From positions 1 through 32,843 of IMG/VR virus record IMGVR_UViG_3300032288_001675: a DNA stretch of 32,843 bases; one strand, written 5' to 3'. This stretch comes from a virus. Shown here piece after piece: positions 16,462-22,702 of the stretch. Every line of letters starts with the position of its first letter. Position 1 is the first letter of the stretch. The position numbers were made by a program, and so were the translations under genes. Below the pieces are notes generated by a model. That model saw only the letters and a list, made by a program, of their open reading frames with translations. It was not told the DNA's origin and did not search any database.

Positions 16462-18062
16462 TAGATGAAGTTGCTATTTATTGTTAAGTTGTTTAACTGA
16501 ATTATTTCATTAAAGTTAGACTTTATAGCCTCTGGAGTATTCTCTACGAATGCATATCTAATCTCTATGAGCGACAATAACCATTTGGTTAGATCTTGAG
16601 CTATGAATGGCTCACCAAATTCCATATTGTCTACGTTAAAGTATTCTAGTATTTTGTTCTTTACTTTTGAAACTAGTGAGCTTTCAAACTTTCTGTATTT
16701 CTCATCAAAGGTTACAGAAACAACTAAATCCAAAGTTCTTATTAAGCCATCAACTACTACTGGCTCATCAGTTAGCATCTTCTTTTCCTCAATTGCCTGA
16801 AGAAGTTGGAGCTTGTACTCTGGGGTGGCCCTTCTTAGTTGAAGGTTTGAAGCTTTTTCTAGGACAAACAAATCTATGATGTTTGCAGAAGAATAAGCTC
16901 TTCTAACAACAGCGTTTGCTTTTCCAGTTGAACCATAGTTTGAAATAAAACTGTTTACAAATGATTTGTAATCAGCTAGGGTTACTAATCTATCCTGTCT
17001 TCTGAATATTAAAGGAGCGTATCTTTTAGCGTGCTCAACTGTCTCTGCGTCTGATCCGCCAGTAGCGATGCTAACATTTTCTAGTACCCCATCTACGCTT
17101 TCGGTAATAACACCATTAGACATACTAAGCGTTAGTGGTACGTTGATTACCTCTTCAGCTATATTACCTCTAGTGCCTCCCCCAACTCTGTAAGTTACAG
17201 TATATGTATCTCCGACAGCAGGGGACAAACCTATCGTTGAATCGCCGAATAAAATTGTGGCTTTGAAATTATCATCTGTAGCTATTTCAAAAATTTTATC
17301 GTCAGAGCCGGAAGCAAAATAAACATTTTCTTCTTCCTTGTAAACTCCATTAGTGTCTACGGAACCCTCAATAAAAACTTGAGCACTTCTTTCGACATAT
17401 GGAGCCTGAGTTAGCTCTATACTCTTTATAACTTCTGGGGACAAAAATTGACCAGTTTCTATTACTAACGCGCCTTCCATTATTACTGCGTCAGTAATTA
17501 TTATTACGCCATCTTGAGCACTGACGCTAAAAACTAAATTAGTTGTATTGCTGTCTAAATCAACCGTTCCATTTGGCTGTAGCTTGTAAACTGTGTAGCT
17601 TAGAGGTGCGTTATCCTCAGGAGAAGTTATTGTAAAAGTTCTGTTCTCAGCCGATATCGTTATGGTGTTTGGGGATGGTAAAGATTCAGTGGTTTGTAAA
17701 GCTATTCTAGCATTAGCAGCGGCAGAGATAGGACCTTTCATTCTAATCCCAATTAGCTCTAGCAACTTTTTTACACTCTTTCTATCCTTGGCTGTTCTTA
17801 TAAAATTTTCATTAGCTAGATAGTCCGCTTTAATTGAGTTTATATGCCCAACGGCAGCCATCATTTCAATTAATAAAGTTCCAAAATCTGATTCACTAAA
17901 ATTATTGTAATCTAGAGGGAAAGTAGCTTTGGCATAATTTATTAAGGCTTCCCTAAGGGTATTAAAATCAGCCGCAGAATAATCTATCAGCTTCTCTTTT
18001 TCTCTTAAATCCTCTGGGATATACTTGAGGTAGTCAGAGGTTACTGTTCCTGAAAATGTCAT
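16461..18062 (-). CDS. 6: Baseplate wedge protein, gp6/baseplate J family
   Basis: The protein is 533 residues. The N-terminal 110 residues carry DFGTLLIEMMAAVGHINSIK and DYLANENFIRTAKDRKSVKK, typical of the gp6/J helical region that follows the wedge core. The middle is beta-rich and includes VGGGTRGNIAEEVINVPL, and then VSIATGGSDAETVEHAKRYA and FRRQDRLVTLADYKSFV, which are hallmark J-family segments. Wedge rings of this protein hold the baseplate together around the hub and rearrange at contraction. It follows the gp25 gene with a 4-base ATGA overlap and precedes the gp7-like gene, the canonical order gp25-gp6(J)-gp7(I). T4 gp6 is 660 residues, so this is a shorter form. Confidence 0.92.
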   Translation of the reverse strand: MTFSGTVTSDYLKYIPEDLREKEKLIDYSAADFNTLREALINYAKATFPLDYNNFSESDFGTLLIEMMAAVGHINSIKADYLANENFIRTAKDRKSVKKLLELIGIRMKGPISAAANARIALQTTESLPSPNTITISAENRTFTITSPEDNAPLSYTVYKLQPNGTVDLDSNTTNLVFSVSAQDGVIIITDAVIMEGALVIETGQFLSPEVIKSIELTQAPYVERSAQVFIEGSVDTNGVYKEEENVYFASGSDDKIFEIATDDNFKATILFGDSTIGLSPAVGDTYTVTYRVGGGTRGNIAEEVINVPLTLSMSNGVITESVDGVLENVSIATGGSDAETVEHAKRYAPLIFRRQDRLVTLADYKSFVNSFISNYGSTGKANAVVRRAYSSANIIDLFVLEKASNLQLRRATPEYKLQLLQAIEEKKMLTDEPVVVDGLIRTLDLVVSVTFDEKYRKFESSLVSKVKNKILEYFNVDNMEFGEPFIAQDLTKWLLSLIEIRYAFVENTPEAIKSNFNEIIQLNNLTINSNFI

Positions 18063-18505
18063 TGAATTTGTATCTGAGTATTAAATTTTACCATTTCTTC
18101 TGTTCTTAGGTTACAAAAGAGTTCCACCCTCATGCCATTATCCCCTTGCTCCATTACTTGCAATTTAGATATGGAAACTTTGCTAAAATATTTACTAACT
18201 GACTCATAAATTTCAGTTTTTACTTCATTAAAAAGCGTATCGTCTAATGGCTCCATAAGGTATCTTCTTAAGTTACACCCAAAATCTGGCCTCATAAACC
18301 GCTCGCCACGCTCAGTTTTAATGAATTGAGTAAGGTTAGATTTAATTAATTCTATACCCGCTAGCTTAGAAAAGTAACCTCTATATGGATTTTGAGGTAT
18401 TGGATAACCTATTCCTACATCCTTATCTAACTTTAAAGTTAATATATTCTTAGGAACTGATTGTACTACTTTCCCATAGATTTGAGTATTAGAGGGTATT
18501 GCCAT
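18059..18505 (-). CDS. 25: Baseplate wedge protein gp25 (gp25/W family)
   Basis: The protein is 148 residues, close to T4 gp25 (132). The centre shows the family signature: a helix (AGIELIKSNLTQFIKTERGE), RFMRPDFGCNLRRYLMEP and a second helix (DDTLFNEVKTEIYESVSKYF), followed by a beta hairpin. gp25 binds gp6 and the sheath end at the centre of the wedge and starts sheath assembly. The family was once called lysozyme-like, but its role in contractile tails is structural. It is the first gene of block B, downstream of the candidate bidirectional late promoter. No strong ribosome-binding sequence precedes the ATG, and a 7-bp inverted repeat with a 3-base loop lies in the predicted leader. Confidence 0.93.
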   Translation of the reverse strand: MAIPSNTQIYGKVVQSVPKNILTLKLDKDVGIGYPIPQNPYRGYFSKLAGIELIKSNLTQFIKTERGERFMRPDFGCNLRRYLMEPLDDTLFNEVKTEIYESVSKYFSKVSISKLQVMEQGDNGMRVELFCNLRTEEMVKFNTQIQIQ

Positions 18506-18512
18506 TTTATTA

Positions 18513-18537
18513 TTTAAGTATCACTTAAAATACTTAA
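18513..18537. repeat. Phased TTAAGT/ACTTAA half-sites and small inverted repeat before gp25
   Basis: TTTAAGT (18513-18519) and ACTTAAA (18523-18529) form a 7-bp inverted repeat around ATC. A further ACTTAA starts at 18532, so the half-sites begin at 18514, 18523 and 18532, exactly 9 bases apart. Another ACTTAA lies at 18560-18565 on the other side of the promoter octamers. The array could be a protein-binding site or an RNA hairpin in the gp25 leader. In AT-rich DNA a chance origin cannot be excluded. Confidence 0.45.
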
Positions 18538-18543
18538 TCCTAG

Positions 18544-18551
18544 CATAAATA
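18544..18551 (+). promoter_or_regulatory. Candidate T4-type late promoter for the opposite-strand 689-aa gene
   Basis: The plus strand reads CATAAATA, 7 of 8 matches to the T4 late octamer. The predicted leader is about 27 bases and includes AGGA upstream of the ATG at 18585. With the overlapping minus-strand octamer it forms a compact divergent promoter in the only gap between these genes. Confidence 0.52.
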
Positions 18552-18557
18552 TTTATA
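18550..18557 (-). promoter_or_regulatory. Candidate T4-type late promoter for gp25-gp6-gp7 block
   Basis: The minus strand reads TATAAATA, an exact match to the T4 late promoter octamer. It would give a leader of roughly 38 bases before the gp25 ATG. It overlaps by two bases an oppositely directed octamer at 18544-18551, and together they contain the 12-bp palindrome ATAAATATTTAT. Confidence 0.6.
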
Positions 18558-18584
18558 CAACTTAAAAAATAATAGGATTATACC

Positions 18585-20654
18585 ATGGCTAAAATTTCTG
18601 ATAATCTGAGCTTAAAAAGAAGTAGAGAGCCGAATCATTCTTTTATGAATTCAGAAGATATGTTCTTAAAAAGCTCCAAGTCAGCTTCTGCTTCAATAAG
18701 TGAGATAGGGCCATGTCTATACAAATATGATTCAAAATGCTTAACAACTAAATTTCAAGCATCATCTATAAACACAAATAACTTAACTTATAATCAAGAG
18801 AGAAGACCGTTTTTTGAAGATCAGTATGCTTGGCTAACAAATCAATACGATCCATCTACAACTCAATACCCAATCTACTATGGATCTGGAACATTAGCGT
18901 CTAATGAATACCCATATGCTGGTTTGCTTTCGACTGGCTTGGGGTATGCTATGGATATAAGTGCAGCAATATTAAATGGAAATCATGGCAGGAAAATAGA
19001 TGAATTTCAATCCAATATGTTTGGTAATGTGAGAAGACAATTTAAATTAAATACTTTTGAATTATCTAAAAATCTTAATGGCGCAATAGATTGGTGGAAT
19101 ACAAGACTTAATGCTAGTGATAGTTTAGAAGATGGAATTTTCATATCTCATAGGGGTACTGGCTGGGGAAGACAAATGTTTTTAGACCCAACTTTTTATG
19201 AGGGTTATGGATTAAACGCTGATAACGGATTGTTATCAAGATTATTCGGCGTACCCCCTGGAGCTACTGACGGAATCCCCATGAGTGCCACAATCCCACC
19301 TATCCCAAAAACATATCATAATATTCTCCCTGGGGGTGCTGGCGGCAACGATGCTATTTATAATTATGGTGGAGTTTTTAATTATCATACTTCTTCACAT
19401 TTGTTTATCATTGACGGACAAAATGCAATACCAATATACACAAAAGATTATGAAGAGGATGGTAAATACCATGTAATTCAAAGTTGTAGAAATGTTGAAT
19501 TCTTACAATCTGTTTCAGAAGGAGATTATTTCTCCCTAAATCCAAACGCAGCGTTTGAACTTGCTACTAATTTTGATGTTGATGCATCAGCAGATACAAA
19601 AACATATTCTACTTTTAAGAATAGTTTAGCTAGTGGAGACCTTGCTACTAATTTAAATTCAGCAGAGAGAGGTGGTAGTTATGATATTCTTGCTTTCAAT
19701 AAAAGCACAATATCATTTCAAAAGTTAGTAATGGATTTCTTAGGGGATGGAATACACAGAGTTGTAAATGCATTCTATCAACCATTTAGATACTATAAAG
19801 ACCAATACTATAATTATTCTTCTCTTACAGGACAATCAGTATCTGCAATGCTTGCAGCAGTCCCAGATACAAATATGCAGAGATTCTTAATTGGTGGAGG
19901 GTTTTGGATGGATTGTAGATTTGATAAAGTTTACACCTACTCCCCCCTAAGCAATCAGTTAATTGATTCTGATAATGTTTTTGTAAGTGGAATACAACTT
20001 TCTGCTTTAGGAAATGGAATCACAATTAATATGATTTATCCAGGAGGTTACCTGGATGAGAATAGTTATGTAAATTACAAATTTGAATATCTTAGTGGTG
20101 TAAATCCGCTGGGGGTGAGCAGTATTGCACAAAAATTCTTCAAAGGTAGTCCATACTATTTAAGTTCAAATTTATTATTTACAATACAAGAAAGAACTCC
20201 CAGTTGCCCTGGAGGTCTGCCTTCAATATGCGTAGCTCATGGATATTTACTAAATGACAAGGTATTCTCTGATCCATTTACAAAAGGATATAAAAAAGGT
20301 TATACCTTAAATTTAGTCTATAATCAGATAATAACAAGTGGAACTCCCGGTACAGCTAATTATGGAAGAGGATATGAATTATTCTTTAATCCAATATTCT
20401 CATCGACAGAGATAATTAACAGTCAATGGGGTATGAATGTAGTTGGTATGCAAGGAAATTTAGCATTCTGCGAGAAAGGATGGACTGCCTGTGAAGTTTT
20501 TGTTATAGTTGGAAAAGATAAAGAAGAAGTAATTGAAAAAATTCAATACCTAGTAAACAACTACAATATAGGAGAATTTATAGATCCTAAAGCAGAAATT
20601 CCTGACATAATTTATAATTATACCATGCCGTTTAAGGTTGGTAATGTATTCTAA
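18585..20654 (+). CDS. Large virion-like protein of unknown family, on the opposite strand
   Basis: The protein is 689 residues, rich in Asn, Ser, Tyr and Gly, and is the only complete plus-strand gene here. I do not recognise it. There is no signal peptide or membrane segment. The N-terminal 45 residues are Ser/Lys-rich and may be disordered; the rest is beta-rich, with many aromatic-Gly turns (HRGTGWGRQM, PYAGLLSTGLGYAMD, RFLIGGGFWMDCRF). Residues about 625-665 look like an alpha/beta unit (CEVFVIVGKDKEEVIEKIQY). AGGA lies about 8 bases before the ATG. It has its own late-promoter-like octamer and converges on the GH-like gene with overlapping stop codons. Composition resembles the neighbours, so recent acquisition is not obvious. 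A surface-exposed structural or receptor-binding role is a guess from position and composition. Confidence 0.72.
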   Translation: MAKISDNLSLKRSREPNHSFMNSEDMFLKSSKSASASISEIGPCLYKYDSKCLTTKFQASSINTNNLTYNQERRPFFEDQYAWLTNQYDPSTTQYPIYYGSGTLASNEYPYAGLLSTGLGYAMDISAAILNGNHGRKIDEFQSNMFGNVRRQFKLNTFELSKNLNGAIDWWNTRLNASDSLEDGIFISHRGTGWGRQMFLDPTFYEGYGLNADNGLLSRLFGVPPGATDGIPMSATIPPIPKTYHNILPGGAGGNDAIYNYGGVFNYHTSSHLFIIDGQNAIPIYTKDYEEDGKYHVIQSCRNVEFLQSVSEGDYFSLNPNAAFELATNFDVDASADTKTYSTFKNSLASGDLATNLNSAERGGSYDILAFNKSTISFQKLVMDFLGDGIHRVVNAFYQPFRYYKDQYYNYSSLTGQSVSAMLAAVPDTNMQRFLIGGGFWMDCRFDKVYTYSPLSNQLIDSDNVFVSGIQLSALGNGITINMIYPGGYLDENSYVNYKFEYLSGVNPLGVSSIAQKFFKGSPYYLSSNLLFTIQERTPSCPGGLPSICVAHGYLLNDKVFSDPFTKGYKKGYTLNLVYNQIITSGTPGTANYGRGYELFFNPIFSSTEIINSQWGMNVVGMQGNLAFCEKGWTACEVFVIVGKDKEEVIEKIQYLVNNYNIGEFIDPKAEIPDIIYNYTMPFKVGNVF

Positions 20655-22699
20655 ATTATTGACAAGTAATTAGATACTTTAGATTCGCCTAAACTATTCA
20701 ATAGATAATTTCTAAGATTATTATTGAAGTTTACATATGCATTGTAGAGTGCTGTTACCCAAGATTGTAACTTTGTATCATAAGAAGCCCAATTTAGTAA
20801 TGATAATATATCAGCGGTTGGAGATATAGAACCCACTAGTGCAGGGTCATAAATACAGCATCCACTTGTTCCTCCATTTGGCCTTATCCAAAAACAAATT
20901 GGTTTTTGAAGTAAGATAGGAGAATCCCTAAATGGCCCATCAGTAACAGCTAAGCTGGATAGATACCTAGGCGTCCCAACAAATGGGCTCTCATTATAGT
21001 CAGTGCTTTTTGTTATTGATCTTGGCATAAAAGCAGAGGCTGCGATAAACAAAGTCTCTTGAAGAGATGACAATATAAAGCTTGATGCATAATTTGGCGT
21101 ATTGTAATAATTATGACCTTTATACATATTTAAATCTTCTGTTAACTTTATTAACTTAGTAATTCTTTTATAGCAAGTTAACTCTCTAGTTAAATCTCCA
21201 TCAATATTAGCTAAAAGAGAATTGTAAATCTCTCCAGATAAGGATTGAATAGTGTCAAATAATCCAGAGATAGTGTAGTCGCTCCCGTCCCCTATAACCC
21301 CCCACCCACTTGATTTAGAGCTTGAAAAAGAATCTATTGGTGAATACCCCACAGAGAGAGATTTATATTCTGGAATAATCCTAGAAGACTCATAAACAGT
21401 TTCCCAAGCGTTATGGCCTTGCTCATCAAAATTGTTGTATCTAGCAAATGATGACCCATTGTAATTTTGTTCATCTTCTAAAATACTAAATTCTAATTTT
21501 TCAGGAATTGATTTAGATACTGAATACTTTCCAATGAATCCATCTGAAATAGTTTTTTCTTTTATAATACTTATATCCTTACTTTCTCTACAGTCACCAT
21601 CATCAAACAGTATTCCTTTTTTACTATTTAAAGGTTTTCTAGTGAATGACCTATCAACTAACCCTTCAATGACAATCCCAATATTAAAATCTTTAGAGAA
21701 TTTAAAAAGTTCATAAGGTGTTCCAATATGGTCAACAAACGAATCAATGATCATTATCGGCTTCCCAGTTTTTTGGGAAAAATCTTTTAAGGTTATATAA
21801 TTATTTATAAAACCTAAAAAAGTGAAATTTGAATTAATATGACAAACAAAATCAACAAGAGGTGTGAGTTGTGTTATAACCCCTGAGTTGTAGATATCTG
21901 GGTAGGTTGTGCCTGAGATATATGCGCTTGAAGCATTTATGTTTTTAGCACTGAATGTAGTTTTTTGTCTTGAGTTTTTAATAGAGTTTACTTTGTTTAT
22001 AGCCGACACTACAAATTGATACCCATAAGGTTCAGTTGGTAATATATTAACATCGTGCATCACTTCCCAAGCCAGAGTTCCAAAAAATTTTCCTGCGGTG
22101 TTTACCATGTCAGTCACATAAGCATCCCCACTGACTACCATTGAAGATGGATGTCTTGTAGGCATACCATTGTATACTCCCCAGTAATCCCAGTTATAAC
22201 TAAGATCATTTGAATTAATATTTGGGCATCTTTGCCACCTTTTAATCCCCCATGATACTGCCTCATAGATTGTAGATGGGTCAAAGTAACCTAATGAATG
22301 ATTAGTTGAACTTGTATCACCATCTGTATACCCATCAAATAAAACCCATTGAGTATACATTTTTTTATTGTTACATATTCTAGCTAAAGATTCGACATGG
22401 CTTAAATACTTATCTTTAAAATTAGCCCAACAATACATATCGCCATAAATTCTTACAAGATTTACACCAATATCTTTTAAGTATTGTATCTGCTCGTCAG
22501 CTTCGCTTGGGTCATAATATAACCAATTAGCTGTCTTGGTAGAGCCAGCAAAAGTCATTATGTTAGTATTTAAATTGTCTGTGTAAGGCATAAATGGTGC
22601 CACCAAACGAGGCATTTGACCAGATTGATTCCATTCATCTGTATGAACTTTATTGAATGTCGCCCCTCTACAATTAACAAAATATTTGGTGTCGCTCAT
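20651..22699 (-). CDS. Glycoside-hydrolase-like TIM-barrel protein, probably inactive
   Basis: The protein is 682 residues. The N-terminal 350 residues follow the course of a GH5-type (beta/alpha)8 barrel: a FVNCRGATFN opening, EADEQIQYLKDIGVNLVRIY (about residues 66-85), KKMYTQWVLFDGYTDG, FFGTLAWEVMHDVN (206-218), LVDFVCHINSNFTF (281-294), KPIMIIDSFVDHIG (313-326) and FNIGIVIEGLVDRS. In active GH5 enzymes the fourth strand ends in an Asn-Glu pair and the seventh in Glu; here these positions read His215-Asp216 and Asp319. The barrel may therefore bind carbohydrate without cleaving it. The C-terminal 300 residues are unrecognised and include a helix-rich end. It follows the LamG-like gene by 3 bases with GAG before its ATG, so both probably serve host-surface binding at the baseplate. 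The fold call is by motif pattern. Confidence 0.68.
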   Translation of the reverse strand: MSDTKYFVNCRGATFNKVHTDEWNQSGQMPRLVAPFMPYTDNLNTNIMTFAGSTKTANWLYYDPSEADEQIQYLKDIGVNLVRIYGDMYCWANFKDKYLSHVESLARICNNKKMYTQWVLFDGYTDGDTSSTNHSLGYFDPSTIYEAVSWGIKRWQRCPNINSNDLSYNWDYWGVYNGMPTRHPSSMVVSGDAYVTDMVNTAGKFFGTLAWEVMHDVNILPTEPYGYQFVVSAINKVNSIKNSRQKTTFSAKNINASSAYISGTTYPDIYNSGVITQLTPLVDFVCHINSNFTFLGFINNYITLKDFSQKTGKPIMIIDSFVDHIGTPYELFKFSKDFNIGIVIEGLVDRSFTRKPLNSKKGILFDDGDCRESKDISIIKEKTISDGFIGKYSVSKSIPEKLEFSILEDEQNYNGSSFARYNNFDEQGHNAWETVYESSRIIPEYKSLSVGYSPIDSFSSSKSSGWGVIGDGSDYTISGLFDTIQSLSGEIYNSLLANIDGDLTRELTCYKRITKLIKLTEDLNMYKGHNYYNTPNYASSFILSSLQETLFIAASAFMPRSITKSTDYNESPFVGTPRYLSSLAVTDGPFRDSPILLQKPICFWIRPNGGTSGCCIYDPALVGSISPTADILSLLNWASYDTKLQSWVTALYNAYVNFNNNLRNYLLNSLGESKVSNYLSII

Positions 22700-22702
22700 A
22701 AA

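Noticed and set aside
16475-16482. AATAAATA on the minus strand before the gp7-like gene
   Set aside because: It is only 13 bases from the start codon and inside the gp6-like gene, leaving almost no leader; it is likely a chance match.
18059-18505. Annotation of the gp25-like protein as a lysozyme
   Set aside because: The family name is historical. Context and family knowledge point to a structural wedge role, and I see no evidence for enzymatic activity.
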